Of a stretch of DNA of 62,021 bases, positions 1 to 9,483 are shown piece by piece. The notes beneath the pieces were generated by a model. The model was given only the letters and a program-made list of their open reading frames with translations. It had not been told where the DNA came from and made no database searches. A program made the position numbers and the translations under genes. Source of the stretch: an uncultured Sphingomonadaceae bacterium (GTDB lineage: Bacteria; Pseudomonadota; Alphaproteobacteria; Sphingomonadales; Sphingomonadaceae); contig CALLJS010000007.1 of NCBI GenBank assembly GCA_938050045.1, forward strand, positions 1 through 62,021, written 5' to 3'. Each line of letters opens with the position of its first letter. Within the stretch, counting starts at the first letter, position 1.

Positions 1-49
1 AATTTCGGAGACTGGTTCGCTTGCGACTGACACCAGGGGCGGTTCACTC

Positions 50-1480
50 TCACCTCCTCATAAAGCCTACATCAGATCCGGAGAAACTTGCCAGATTTGG
101 CAACGCCGCCGTAAGCTCGGCATCATTCAAGCCGAACCAGCGGCCCAATGTTGCAGCATATTGCTCGACTGACGTTGACGGAATCAATCTACCACGACTT
201 GGCATAAAGTCTGGTCCGGATGGAATTGGTGCCGGCAGATCACCATAAATCCGCCCGCCACGTACACTTCCCCCCATTACAAAATGATGTCCTCCCCAAC
301 CGTGATCGCTACCATCTCCATTGTCCGTCATTGATCGTCCGAAATCAGACGCCGTAAAGACTGCCACCTGTTCCCACAAACCACGATCAATCATAGTTTG
401 GCGAAATATCGACATGGCTTCGGACAACTCAGCATGAAGGCTAGGCAGTGTTGCGGCCTGATCGCTATGTGTGTCCCAACCGCCTACGGACACATAGAAG
501 ACCTGACGATTGACATTCAAGCCTCCTCGAATGTCAATCGTCTGTGCCACGGCATTCAACTGCTGACCCATACTCGTGGCTGGGAAAGAAGCTGGCGCGT
601 TCGTTGTCAGCCCGGCTGCCCGCTCGAAGTCTCGTGCATTCACAACGCCATCGCTCTTGACGCGAGCTAGATCGCGCTCGAACAGATTGCCGCTTTCAAA
701 ATCAGCTTGCTCGAAATAGTCGGCCATGAGTCCACGGGTAGTATCAAAACGTCTATCATTACCCAAAATACTACTGTCACGCGTCACGTTCACACGCAAA
801 GGGCCCCCCTCCGTGGGAACGCGGTATTGCCTCGCCGCATTGCCGACAAGGAAGACGTCATTCCCGTTAGCAGCTATCGCTGCATATATCGGGTTGGAAG
901 ACGGATCAGATGCTATGGCAGCATCCGCAAACCGTCCACCCCAACCAAATTGAGCACCTTCTGCATCAAGCGATTGCCAAGTCGAGCGCTGGTCATTATG
1001 GGAGAACAACTTACTGGGCAAGCGTGCCACATCATTCTCGATATCCTGCCGGCTCGTCGGCTCCAAGAGAGGGCCGACATTCCCGACAACGGCCAGATCG
1101 CCAGCGCGATAAGCATCGGCCAAGCCGGACAGTTCTCGCGGCAGCGCAAATTTCCGAGATCCAAATCGCGTGTCCCCCGGGGGGAGCGGCAATGCAACGA
1201 GATTGTCGATGTGCCGCGACGATGAGCTGTCTGTGGAATTATACGCAGCAAATATTCCCTGACGTTCGTTTCTGAGCAAATCATAAGATGCTCGATCAGC
1301 TGGAAGGATAGTATCATGACAATCCATCCCACCATTCAGGAAAATGCAAACGAGTGCTTTGTAGCCTCCGGTATCTGCGGCCCATGCTTTATTCTGGAGT
1401 ATCCCACCTAGTGCCCCGGACGCGCCTGCAAATGTGGCTGCTGATCCAGCGAGGAAGGCTCTTCGACTTAATTTGGTCAT
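50..1480 (-). CDS. DUF1501 family protein, Tat-exported
   Basis: Protein of 476 residues of the DUF1501 family, whose biochemical role is not settled; the fold is related to the alkaline phosphatase/sulfatase group. The N-terminus has a twin-arginine signal (SRRAFLAG, residues 5-12) followed by an Ala/Gly-rich hydrophobic stretch and a likely cleavage site after AWA near residue 34, so export as a folded protein is expected. Family landmarks are LNGGMDCHD near residue 50 and a His/Asp/Gly-rich segment (GDGSDHGWGGHHF, about 388-400) that could bind metal. It starts 17 bp after the DUF1800 gene stops, with the purine-rich AGGGA as ribosome binding site, so the two are surely cotranscribed. DUF1501 and DUF1800 genes commonly occur as such a pair. 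The family call is firm; the function is unknown. Confidence 0.9.
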   Translation of the reverse strand: MTKLSRRAFLAGSAATFAGASGALGGILQNKAWAADTGGYKALVCIFLNGGMDCHDTILPADRASYDLLRNERQGIFAAYNSTDSSSSRHIDNLVALPLPPGDTRFGSRKFALPRELSGLADAYRAGDLAVVGNVGPLLEPTSRQDIENDVARLPSKLFSHNDQRSTWQSLDAEGAQFGWGGRFADAAIASDPSSNPIYAAIAANGNDVFLVGNAARQYRVPTEGGPLRVNVTRDSSILGNDRRFDTTRGLMADYFEQADFESGNLFERDLARVKSDGVVNARDFERAAGLTTNAPASFPATSMGQQLNAVAQTIDIRGGLNVNRQVFYVSVGGWDTHSDQAATLPSLHAELSEAMSIFRQTMIDRGLWEQVAVFTASDFGRSMTDNGDGSDHGWGGHHFVMGGSVRGGRIYGDLPAPIPSGPDFMPSRGRLIPSTSVEQYAATLGRWFGLNDAELTAALPNLASFSGSDVGFMRR

Positions 1481-1497
1481 TTTGTCTGTCCCTAATT

Positions 1498-4400
1498 CTA
1501 ACGTATCACAGCGAAAGATGGTGAATTCATAATCATGAGCACTGCCATCTGCACTCTCCGAAGCCGGTCCTCTTCAGCGCTCCCGCTTGCAATGTCGACC
1601 GATGAAACAGCCGCGACAATCTCCTCGCGTTCCATATCGATCATTTGTTCCGCAGTTAGAAGAAGGTCCAAATATGCTACAAGCTGTTCCGGGTCATCCG
1701 CCAGAGCGACTGCTTCAGAATAATCCGGTATAAAGCCGGTCAGCCTGTCTTTCGACACACCTCTAACGAATACAAAGTCCGTAATATAATTGAGGAAGTT
1801 CAGACTTGTACTTCCTGTTATCAACTGAAGTTCAGGTCCTGTCAGGCCAGCCGGACCGCTCTCGGAGCCAGGAGCAACATATCCTGGGCGGTAGAAGTTG
1901 AAGACAGAGGTCGGTGCAAAAGGCGCCTGTCCAATACCACTGGTTGCAGCCTTTATCTTTAACCTGTCTACACGATTAGAGAAAACTCCCTCAAGCTCGA
2001 ATGCCCTTGCCCAATGGGCAAATTTTAGAATGGGTTCACGTATCTTTCCGCGGGAACTCTCTCTAACATCAGTCGGCTGGTGCACTGTCTCATCAAGCAG
2101 AATTGCGGCCATCGTTGCCTGCAAATCACCGCGTTGCCCAGTGCCAAAACTTGTACCGTTCACTGACACATAGCGACCCGCTGCAAAAGCATCCGCAACA
2201 CGGCGAACATATCTTGGACGCGGGTGTGATGATGTGAAGCGCTGTATGAGCTGGCGCGCAATAAAGGGCGCGGTATTGTCATGGTCTGCCAGCGTATCAA
2301 GCGCAATCCTTAGAGTCTCTGGTCCTGACGTTCCAGCGGGAATATTTGCCGATAGAAACACCTTTTCCTCAGGCGAGTGAAGGTCCGGATAATGCTGCAG
2401 TGGCACATATTGCGCCCGCGCAGTTCTTTTAGAATAACGACACTTCGTACCTTCTGCACCCCAGCCGGTAAAGACCCGCGCCATACCCTCAATGTCTTCA
2501 TTTCCATATGTTTCTATCGTATTGCCAGATGCGTCCAAGCGTTCTGTACCGTCTGGATTCAGCTCCAGTAAGCCGATCGAAAAGAGCTGCATAATTTCAC
2601 GAGCATAGTTCTCATCCGGCATGCTGCCCGTTTCAGGATTGGCTTTCTCGTTACAGTTATATGTAAGATATGATGCCATAGCCACGGATAGCGTGACGTC
2701 CTCCAAAAGCCCCCGATAATTACCGAAAGCATTGTCCTGTAGCAAGTCCACATAGTGAGTCATGTGGATATTGTTTGAATTGGTAAGCCCTCGGGTACTT
2801 ACGACAAATATCTGGGACAATGCGAAAACCATTCTCTGCCGCAACGAATCATCGCCTGCGAGCATCTCATCCCAAAGCGGACCGACAAAAACATCTCGAA
2901 AGACATTATCTCCTGCTTCAAATTGAGCAACAACCGGCGAAAGAATGTCTGGTCCCGGCTTGGCGAACTCTGCCTCTAACCACTGGGCTGCATCAGTTCC
3001 AACAAGCGACTTGATAGTGTCCATATCTGTACCCATGGATGCCTGTATAAGAAATCTCGCAACCTCTGCTTCTGTTTCGAGCATAGTTGCCGGGACAGAA
3101 GGCGGTGGCGGTGGCGGTGGCGTCGGCGAAGGCGTTGGCGTTGGCGTCGGCGTTGGCGTTGGCGTCGGCGTTGGCGTTGGCGTTGGCGTCGGCGTTGGCG
3201 TTGGCGTTGGCGTCGGCGTTGGCGTTGGCGTTGGCGAAGGCGTTGGCGTTGGCGAAGGCGTTGGCGTCGGCGTTGGCGTTGGCGTTGGCGAAGGCGTTGG
3301 CGTTGGCGTTGGCGAAGGCGTTGGCGAAGGCGTTGGCGAAGGCGTTGGCGAAGGCGTTGGCGAAGGCGTTGGCGTTGGCGAAGGCGTCGGCGAAGGCGTT
3401 GGCGAAGGCGTTGGCGTCGGCGTTGGCGTTGGCGTTGGCGTTGGCGTTGGCGTTGGCGAAGGCGTTGGCGTTGGCGTTGGCGTTGGCGAAGGCGGAGCCG
3501 CGCTCATAACCACAAAATTTACGGCGAGCGACGCAGAGTTGCCAGTTGGATCATAAGCCGTAGTGATGGCCTGGAAGTTACCCTCTTGCTCTGTCGTCCC
3601 AGATAGCACGCCATCTCGACTAAGCGTCAACCCCACCGGCAATCCAGCCGCCAAATATATCAGCTCTGTCGAATCCGCATCTTGGAAAGCGTTCAAACGA
3701 TTGAAGTCCAAATTAACTTCGTCGCCAAGGTCAAATATCATGGCAGATAGCGGCAAACCATTAACGGTTGGCGCAACGCCAGACATGTCAGAAGAACGAA
3801 GCAGCGGAGCAACAAGGCCCGTCACATCACGGCCTGTGCGATTATTTCCACTCAGTTCAAAATTAGCCGCACCCTGATATAGCATATCAGTTGTTTCGGC
3901 GTTATGGACCTCTGGATCAGAGAACAGATCCTCCACCAGCATACTGATAATGTCATCATTATTACCCGCACCTGAGAGAGCCGCTAGCCACAGACCGTAT
4001 GCTTGTTCCGCCGAAGGGGAAAACTCCGCATCCAGTTCCGTGGAAACCTTAGGTGTTGTCGCAAGGACATCGAGACCCTCGACGTTTACCAAGCCCTCAA
4101 CATCTTCAATTACTTGCTCGATCAAAGTTTGGTTCGCTGGTGAACCAGCCTCCATTTTGCGTTCCAACAAAGCCGTTGCGACACTTGTTAACGGAGTAAT
4201 ATTAGCCGTTATCGAAACCTCATACCCCACTGCACGTCCGGCAGGGGCTTCAAGCGAAGAAGACAAATCACCGTCCAAAACCCAAAAAACCGATGACATT
4301 GCAGCGTCCTCAACGAGATCGCCAGATGTTTCATCAACATACGAACAACCAGTTGCCCGGATCATGGCAGCCCCTGAAAAATCTTGTATCTCCGTGGAAT

Positions 4401-4644
4401 ACCGCCCTTGCGCATTGGAACGTGTAGACGACAATACTGTCGAATTCCGTAAGTCTGAAATTTCAATATCGCACTGAGCCAAACCAGCGACAACGCTACC
4501 CTGAACCGACGAAATGGTCGCTGGCACCGAGGGCGTCTGTCCATCAGTCAATATTCCTGAACTATTATTTAGATCAAGATCACATCCTGAAATCGAAATT
4601 GCCAGAAACGGCAACAAGGCAAATTGATAATCTCGTATGCTCAT
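1498..4644 (-). CDS. DUF1800 lipoprotein with long Pro-Thr/Ser linker
   Basis: Protein of 1048 residues. A lipoprotein signal ends in ISGC (Cys21), and the next residue is Asp, as in Klebsiella pullulanase, a lipoprotein secreted by a T2SS. Residues 22-300 form an N-terminal region of no recognised family. A putative Ig/cadherin-like module (about 300-380, with GLPVGLTLSRDGVLSGT typical of He_PIG) follows. Then comes a linker of about 130 residues made only of Pro-Thr and Pro-Ser pairs, and from about 525 to the end a DUF1800 domain. Start chosen at the ATG preceded by TAGGAG. It lies downstream of gspN in the same direction and upstream of DUF1501. Such linkers usually space a catalytic domain away from a membrane or substrate anchor; that reading, and any enzymatic role, is inference. 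Confidence 0.9.
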   Translation of the reverse strand: MSIRDYQFALLPFLAISISGCDLDLNNSSGILTDGQTPSVPATISSVQGSVVAGLAQCDIEISDLRNSTVLSSTRSNAQGRYSTEIQDFSGAAMIRATGCSYVDETSGDLVEDAAMSSVFWVLDGDLSSSLEAPAGRAVGYEVSITANITPLTSVATALLERKMEAGSPANQTLIEQVIEDVEGLVNVEGLDVLATTPKVSTELDAEFSPSAEQAYGLWLAALSGAGNNDDIISMLVEDLFSDPEVHNAETTDMLYQGAANFELSGNNRTGRDVTGLVAPLLRSSDMSGVAPTVNGLPLSAMIFDLGDEVNLDFNRLNAFQDADSTELIYLAAGLPVGLTLSRDGVLSGTTEQEGNFQAITTAYDPTGNSASLAVNFVVMSAAPPSPTPTPTPTPSPTPTPTPTPTPTPTPTPSPTPSPTPSPTPTPSPTPSPTPSPTPSPTPSPTPTPTPSPTPTPTPTPTPSPTPTPSPTPTPTPTPTPTPTPTPTPTPTPTPTPTPTPTPTPSPTPPPPPPPSVPATMLETEAEVARFLIQASMGTDMDTIKSLVGTDAAQWLEAEFAKPGPDILSPVVAQFEAGDNVFRDVFVGPLWDEMLAGDDSLRQRMVFALSQIFVVSTRGLTNSNNIHMTHYVDLLQDNAFGNYRGLLEDVTLSVAMASYLTYNCNEKANPETGSMPDENYAREIMQLFSIGLLELNPDGTERLDASGNTIETYGNEDIEGMARVFTGWGAEGTKCRYSKRTARAQYVPLQHYPDLHSPEEKVFLSANIPAGTSGPETLRIALDTLADHDNTAPFIARQLIQRFTSSHPRPRYVRRVADAFAAGRYVSVNGTSFGTGQRGDLQATMAAILLDETVHQPTDVRESSRGKIREPILKFAHWARAFELEGVFSNRVDRLKIKAATSGIGQAPFAPTSVFNFYRPGYVAPGSESGPAGLTGPELQLITGSTSLNFLNYITDFVFVRGVSKDRLTGFIPDYSEAVALADDPEQLVAYLDLLLTAEQMIDMEREEIVAAVSSVDIASGSAEEDRLRRVQMAVLMIMNSPSFAVIR
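3101..3495 (-). repeat. Hexanucleotide array coding the Pro-Thr/Ser linker
   Basis: Nearly 400 bp built of GGCGTT, GGCGTC and GGCGAA hexamers on the plus strand (GGCGGT at the left edge), read on the minus strand as Pro-Thr, Pro-Thr/Asp-free variants and Pro-Ser dipeptides inside the DUF1800 gene. Because the unit is six bases, gain or loss of units keeps the reading frame. The array also leaves other frames open, which makes long antisense Val-Gly and Ala-Leu reading frames that should not be annotated. Confidence 0.95.
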
Positions 4645-5183
4645 CTCGATACTACTCCTAGGCGGAAAAAGGCATTAGCACCCTGAGCAATACCCATAAG
4701 TCTTTCAAACTTACTTAGGTTCTGACCAGATAAGCACCACACATGGTTGGATTAGAGTAGAAAAGGAAATTTCAAGTTAAAATACTGATTGAATTTCAAA
4801 CGAAACTCAAATTAATCAGCAGGTAGATAAAAAAGGTCCGTCGATGTCGGATATGCTGACAGAGAAACTTTGTACAGTTAATGCGATTACAGCACTCTAC
4901 AAATTGCAGAAGTCGCGACCTGAGCTAACATTGCCCTCATATCCTTGGAAAGGAATGAGAACAGCCCGCCTGCGCCATATCGCCGGCACCCAATGGAGCA
5001 CAGGCAAATACATGAACATGGAGCCCCTACGCGGCATGAAACCTCAACCAAACGGAGCTGCCTTAGCACAATCAAAATCAGGAAAGATTTTGGACACTAC
5101 CTGGCTTTCCGTTTTGGTGGTGGTGCAAACCCAATCTATTACTCCCATAAGAGTAGAGGGTTTCGAACTTAAGCGATTTGTAC
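4645..5183. other. Gene-poor gap between gspN and DUF1800
   Basis: About 540 bp without a gene that I recognise. The last 100 bp before the DUF1800 start (4645-4800) are A+T-rich and probably hold its promoter. Short open frames exist on both strands (for example plus 4844-5191, preceded by AAGGT), but their translations show no family, signal peptide or membrane segment I can name. The stretch could also be a decayed gene or encode a small RNA. Confidence 0.4.
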
Positions 5184-5933
5184 CTATCTAAAAAAATCGA
5201 CCTGTTCGCGAAATACATAAGTCCCGGCCTCAGATAGAAAACCTATATTCAGGAGCTGTTCCGCAACAATTTCTGTCGTCGTGTGCACACGGATTTCAAC
5301 GTCAGACAACTCCTGCCAGCCCAAACGCATATTTACAGTCACGCGATCACTGAGTTCAAACGCACCTTCCATAGTCAGCAACAACTTTTCCTCATCGCAT
5401 ACCAGTGAGCCCGCCAGTTCACCCGCATTCAGCCCCACCTGCATCTCGACAATCTTCGTCAAAAGGTCACTGCTAATAGTACCGGAAGCCGTCACACAGA
5501 TATTATCTCGAAACCCAATGTTCACATCCTGCAAGTTCACTTTCGCGTCCGTCTCGCGTATTTCCGGAACTACATCAACGAGCCCCTGAACGCTAATCAT
5601 CGCAGCGAATCCATCCAGAGATACCAATTTGGAATTGAACGCGACAAGCCCTTCAGCGGTTACCCCAGGCCCGTCAAGTTTTACATCATATGCAATCGCC
5701 TTCCTCGACAGCGAGTTCAAACTAGCCCGCAGGTCAACATCGCCTATCGGTTGGTTGCCATACGACAGCCCGAAAGCCTTTCCCTTGAATATGGACCCCT
5801 GCATTCGTTCCCATCTTAGTCCCGCTTGGCCCAGCCCAGCTTTATCAAAAGCCCAACTCAGCGGCATCATCATCAAAACGGAGACAGAAAATGCCACGAT
5901 GAAGAGCATCGTCCACGCAGCAAATTGCTTCAT
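5184..5933 (-). CDS. gspN: Type II secretion system protein N
   Basis: 249 residues; T2SS_N family. One N-terminal membrane helix (about residues 8-28) followed by a beta-rich periplasmic domain, the usual layout of this inner-membrane accessory component, which is absent from some T2SSs and not essential in several. It overlaps gspM by 4 bp (ATGA), so it is the last gene of the translationally coupled run gspE-gspN. The family call is based on size, topology, the conserved KAFGLSYG stretch near residue 53 and position. Confidence 0.85.
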   Translation of the reverse strand: MKQFAAWTMLFIVAFSVSVLMMMPLSWAFDKAGLGQAGLRWERMQGSIFKGKAFGLSYGNQPIGDVDLRASLNSLSRKAIAYDVKLDGPGVTAEGLVAFNSKLVSLDGFAAMISVQGLVDVVPEIRETDAKVNLQDVNIGFRDNICVTASGTISSDLLTKIVEMQVGLNAGELAGSLVCDEEKLLLTMEGAFELSDRVTVNMRLGWQELSDVEIRVHTTTEIVAEQLLNIGFLSEAGTYVFREQVDFFR

Positions 5934-6406
5934 GGCTGTGTGCCCTGCAATTCAATTACCGCTTCGACGCGACCTTCCCGCCCGGTCATCGTTGCGGTAA
6001 GAACCTGCCCACCAGGCAAACCCGAAATATCCTGTAACCAACCAAAAATATCGATGGGAGAGGAATCGGAAAAAACGAAAAGCAAACTACCTTCTTCGCC
6101 ATTTTGCAATCTGGTGATCTCCAACCCCCGCCCCTGAGCAGTTTTTGTCACCTCTGCGCGAAACGTATCTTCATCTTGGGCTGCCGCCCCGGATGTTAGG
6201 CCAGATTGAACAATAGCAGAAACAGTCTGATCTGCCAGCGCCCGGTCTTGATATGCCCGATCCAGAGAGCGTCGAGCTTCTGCCTTCGCCTCGACTTGAG
6301 GCAAAATGATCACAAAGAGCAGCAATAGGCTTATGGTCAAAACACCAGCACTGCCGACCAAATATTTTTCTCTTAGTGAAAACTCATTCCATATACTGAC
6401 AATCAT
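5930..6406 (-). CDS. gspM: Type II secretion system protein M
   Basis: 158 residues, typical for GspM. A short cytoplasmic N-terminus (FSLREKYLVG) leads into one membrane helix at about 17-37 (GVLTISLLLLFVIIL), then a coiled-coil-prone segment rich in Glu/Ala/Arg and a small ferredoxin-like periplasmic domain. GspM dimerises and joins GspL in the inner-membrane assembly platform. Overlaps gspL at the 5' side and gspN at the 3' side by 4 bp each. Confidence 0.88.
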   Translation of the reverse strand: MIVSIWNEFSLREKYLVGSAGVLTISLLLLFVIILPQVEAKAEARRSLDRAYQDRALADQTVSAIVQSGLTSGAAAQDEDTFRAEVTKTAQGRGLEITRLQNGEEGSLLFVFSDSSPIDIFGWLQDISGLPGGQVLTATMTGREGRVEAVIELQGTQP

Positions 6407-7506
6407 GGTTCTGTCCCCAGTATCACATCGCCAACGACGCGATTACCCTCCTGACGTGCCGCCCCCAGACTCGCACTCACCCCAGCCTCCCCCAGTACTG
6501 ATTTGAGCACGATATCATCCCCGAAATCGGCATAAGAAATCCGAGCTATGAGCCCTCCATGTGCACGATCAAAACTCAGAGATCGAAGTTCCATCCCGGG
6601 CAATTTTTCCAACGCGTTGTATAGCGTGGCACTTGATGAGCGGAAATCCGTTTGTGTTTTGCTGATCCGGTCATTTGTAGCACGGGTAAGCGCCCTCATA
6701 TAATCATTCGTTACCGGAGCATTCGGATAGAGTTCGAGATAAATCTCCCTAATTTCTTCATCAATCATCTCAGCTTCACGGTTCATCCCATATGTTTGCA
6801 GAAAATTCATGGCAAACCAACCAATGAACAGAAGGCAAGCCAAAGCACCACAGAGCCGCCATTGCTTGAATGACTGCAATCTCTTGCCTTTCTCAGCTTT
6901 GAACACGCCTTGTCGCAAATCAAGCAATTCGGAGAGGGGTTCATCTCGCTCTGCCAGCTTTTGCAGGAGCTCCGACCTCGAGACCAATTGAGCTTGCTGC
7001 CCATTTAGAAGTACATCCAGCATTTTAGCCGGCATCGCCGCCTCAACAGAAAAAATCTTGTCTGCCATGTTTGCCATGACCCGCCCATCCGTCTCAAATA
7101 CATCACCAGGCCTAAGAACCGACGGGGTTGCAACCAAGATGGCCTGTGCAAGCATAGGCATAGTGGATAAGTAGTCAGTCCATACCCTCATAGTCTCCTT
7201 TGCTATGATGTGCACTTGGCGTGGCATCTGCAGATCCTCTCCTGCAGAGCCAATGGCGAAATGTGTATCCTCTATGGCCACGGCAATTTCATCTTCGAGA
7301 GCGTAAGCTGCAGCGTGTCGCGCCTCGTTGTCGTTACGAACGGGAAGTTTTGCCGAAAAAATGCCTACATCCATTCCTGGGACGAATAGAATGACAACAT
7401 CCTTCACGGATACAGATGCCAAAGCAACAGACGTGCTGTCTGAAGTGATCAGAGCGCCATTTTCATTGATAATATCTGTCAGAAAACCATAAAGACGTCT
7501 AGACAT
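6403..7506 (-). CDS. gspL: Type II secretion system protein L
   Basis: 367 residues from the ATG at 7506; a GTG three bases upstream is an alternative. The N-terminal half is the actin-like cytoplasmic domain that binds the GspE ATPase. One membrane helix sits near residues 216-235 (GALACLLFIGWFAMNFLQ), and the C-terminal periplasmic domain pairs with GspM. The start codon overlaps the gspK stop (TGATG), indicating translational coupling within the operon. Confidence 0.9.
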   Translation of the reverse strand: MSRRLYGFLTDIINENGALITSDSTSVALASVSVKDVVILFVPGMDVGIFSAKLPVRNDNEARHAAAYALEDEIAVAIEDTHFAIGSAGEDLQMPRQVHIIAKETMRVWTDYLSTMPMLAQAILVATPSVLRPGDVFETDGRVMANMADKIFSVEAAMPAKMLDVLLNGQQAQLVSRSELLQKLAERDEPLSELLDLRQGVFKAEKGKRLQSFKQWRLCGALACLLFIGWFAMNFLQTYGMNREAEMIDEEIREIYLELYPNAPVTNDYMRALTRATNDRISKTQTDFRSSSATLYNALEKLPGMELRSLSFDRAHGGLIARISYADFGDDIVLKSVLGEAGVSASLGAARQEGNRVVGDVILGTEP

Positions 7507-8486
7507 CACGAGGCTCCATAGGTGCGGCGCGTAACACGTATTGGCTGGTTGGATGATGCCAAATAGCGTGTTACAAACTGGGTCTTGTGGTCTTGCATTG
7601 TTACATGCCCAAGCAGGCGGAAATGACTTGACCGTATCGAAATAGCATCCAGATACCGAAGCTCCGGCGCAATGCGCGCTACAGCATCGGTTTCCAGGAA
7701 CTCTTCAACGGAAGCCCAGCCACCAATCGGCCGCTCAGACAAAACACGATCAGCAGCATCAACTTCAAGAAGCCCTGATAAGACCATTGACAAGAGCGGC
7801 GCCTGCTCAGGTTTCAACGTGTTGACATTCAAAATTGCCGCGTCTGGACTTTCGCGTACACAAACCAAAGGTGATAATTGGTTGTAGACCTGCTGGGAGT
7901 AGCCACGCACAGCACGAAGTTCCGAGACACTCACCATTGCCATCCCTGACGCCCGATAAGCTGGACGCAAGCTCGCATAATAGCCTGTTTCTGCACCATT
8001 CAAACGGGCCGTTGAGTCAGCATCCAGCCAATCTATGAGGCTGGCGATCAAGATACGGACATCATTGTCCGGAATATCCAAGCTTAGTAGAAGCGCTTGA
8101 TATTGCTTGATTGTACTACCACTTGGAGCTTCGGCATTTTCACGTGGACGCATCGCATTCAGATTGAAGCAATTGCTATCATCTTCCAGTATAGCCGACA
8201 CCTGCGCGCCATTTAACTCAGAAATAAACGGGACACCAAGATTGGCAGTTCGATCAGTGACCGCGCCATTGGTAGCAGTCATTATCCCCTCTAACCCAAT
8301 CAAACCCACCTCTTCCACTCCGGCGATTTGCCAGGAAATTTGTGCTCTCGCATCGCCCAAACGGGCACGCTCTAGAGAGTTTAGCGTACTTTCAAGCATC
8401 GCAAGCGCCGCGATCGACATAATTGCGACAAGAAGAAGAACCGAAAGCAAGGCAGCGCCGCGTTCACTGGAAGATGAAACAATCAT
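7506..8486 (-). CDS. gspK: Type II secretion minor pseudopilin K
   Basis: 326 residues, the largest pseudopilin. The prepilin cleavage site is SERG|AALLSVLLL. As in other GspK proteins the mature position 5 is not Glu, which fits its place at the tip of the pseudopilus complex with GspI and GspJ. After the hydrophobic helix comes the large alpha-helical insert (about residues 105-245) characteristic of the family. Overlaps gspJ by 4 bp and gspL by 1-4 bp. Confidence 0.92.
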   Translation of the reverse strand: MIVSSSSERGAALLSVLLLVAIMSIAALAMLESTLNSLERARLGDARAQISWQIAGVEEVGLIGLEGIMTATNGAVTDRTANLGVPFISELNGAQVSAILEDDSNCFNLNAMRPRENAEAPSGSTIKQYQALLLSLDIPDNDVRILIASLIDWLDADSTARLNGAETGYYASLRPAYRASGMAMVSVSELRAVRGYSQQVYNQLSPLVCVRESPDAAILNVNTLKPEQAPLLSMVLSGLLEVDAADRVLSERPIGGWASVEEFLETDAVARIAPELRYLDAISIRSSHFRLLGHVTMQDHKTQFVTRYLASSNQPIRVTRRTYGAS

Positions 8487-9109
8487 GATTGCCGACCACC
8501 GACGAGAAAACTTTGCGATAGGGTTTCTCCAGTTACAAAATGCAGATCAAAAATTACCGCATCCGGGAGTAGAGGATAGTCAGTATCGAGCACGAGATCC
8601 CATTGGTCTGACACGCCCCCCCCGGCACTAAACCGCACCGTTACCGTTTCCAGGCCTTCTATTAGCACTTCGTCAAACTTCGGAGTTTGGCGCGTCGCAT
8701 CCGGGCGCATCAAAAGGCGGCGCACCAAAGCGCCCCCATCGAACCGATATTCGACGACCAACAGCTCGCTACGGTCTTCAACTGCATCTAAATTGGTCCA
8801 GCCACCATGCACAAGCCCCAATATGACACGCTCGCGATTTGGCTGCCCACCAAAGAAACTTTGGAAACCGGACCCCGCAAATTCTCCCTCGATCAAACGC
8901 GGGACGGCATTTGCCAGATCTGTTTCCAAATATGCAGATACAAGCTCCATAGCTTGCAGGCGTTCAAGGCGCATATCAAGCAATCGCTTGCTCTCCAATG
9001 TCGCCAAGAGTACACGTCCCCCTGCCCCCATCAGCAAGGCCAACGCAAACACCGCAACAAGCATCTCGATCAATGTAAATCCAGCATCATTGGTGCGCGA
9101 ACCGATCAC
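8483..9109 (-). CDS. gspJ: Type II secretion minor pseudopilin J
   Basis: 208 residues starting with GTG at 9109 that overlaps the gspI stop (TAGTG). Class III prepilin signal NDAG|FTLIEMLVAV with the conserved Glu at mature position 5, needed for assembly. The rest is a beta-rich globular domain as in GspJ. It forms the tip complex with GspI and GspK that caps the pseudopilus. Confidence 0.9.
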   Translation of the reverse strand: MIGSRTNDAGFTLIEMLVAVFALALLMGAGGRVLLATLESKRLLDMRLERLQAMELVSAYLETDLANAVPRLIEGEFAGSGFQSFFGGQPNRERVILGLVHGGWTNLDAVEDRSELLVVEYRFDGGALVRRLLMRPDATRQTPKFDEVLIEGLETVTVRFSAGGGVSDQWDLVLDTDYPLLPDAVIFDLHFVTGETLSQSFLVGGRQS

Positions 9110-9483
9110 TAGCGCCGCCCCCTCAGCGTCGTAATTTGAGCCATCAGAGTCCCGCTATTTACCTCACTGACCAGGACATCAATCGACAAAATCCCCGCAC
9201 GGTCGGTATGCTCAATTGTGCGCTCCCAGGCAAAGCTACGTCCCATCTGCACGAGCTCACCTTGGACCACACCAATTTCCATAGGGGTGACCTGACTGAA
9301 GGTTTCAACCAGTTTAGCGTCAGCGATTGTTCTGGCCAAATAGTGCGATTCAAGCTGCTTCACCCCTGCAATACTACCGCGGGCAAGTGAACTGAGACTA
9401 AGCACCGCAGTCGACAAGATGCCCAAAGCGACAATCACCTCAATTAGGCTGAACCCCTGGTCCCGTTCGATTGGAATCTTCAT
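9109..9483 (-). CDS. gspI: Type II secretion minor pseudopilin I
   Basis: 124 residues, normal for GspI. Prepilin signal RDQG|FSLIEVIVALG with Glu5; the following sequence contains ARTIADAKLVE, a segment typical of GspI. Initiates pseudopilus tip formation with GspJ and GspK. Overlaps gspH by 4 bp and abuts gspJ. Confidence 0.9.
   Translation of the reverse strand: MKIPIERDQGFSLIEVIVALGILSTAVLSLSSLARGSIAGVKQLESHYLARTIADAKLVETFSQVTPMEIGVVQGELVQMGRSFAWERTIEHTDRAGILSIDVLVSEVNSGTLMAQITTLRGRR

Noticed and set aside
3101-3495. CRISPR-like array
   Set aside because: The repeats are six bases long without spacers and are translated in frame; no cas genes are in the window.
2945-3556. Long plus-strand frames of repeated Val-Gly and Ala-Leu/Lys opposite the Pro-Thr linker
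   Set aside because: They are the complement of the hexamer array, which keeps several frames free of stops; no start signals or domains support them.
4844-5191. 115-codon plus-strand frame in the gspN-DUF1800 gap
   Set aside because: No family, signal or membrane segment recognised and it overlaps the gspN end; kept only as part of the described gap.
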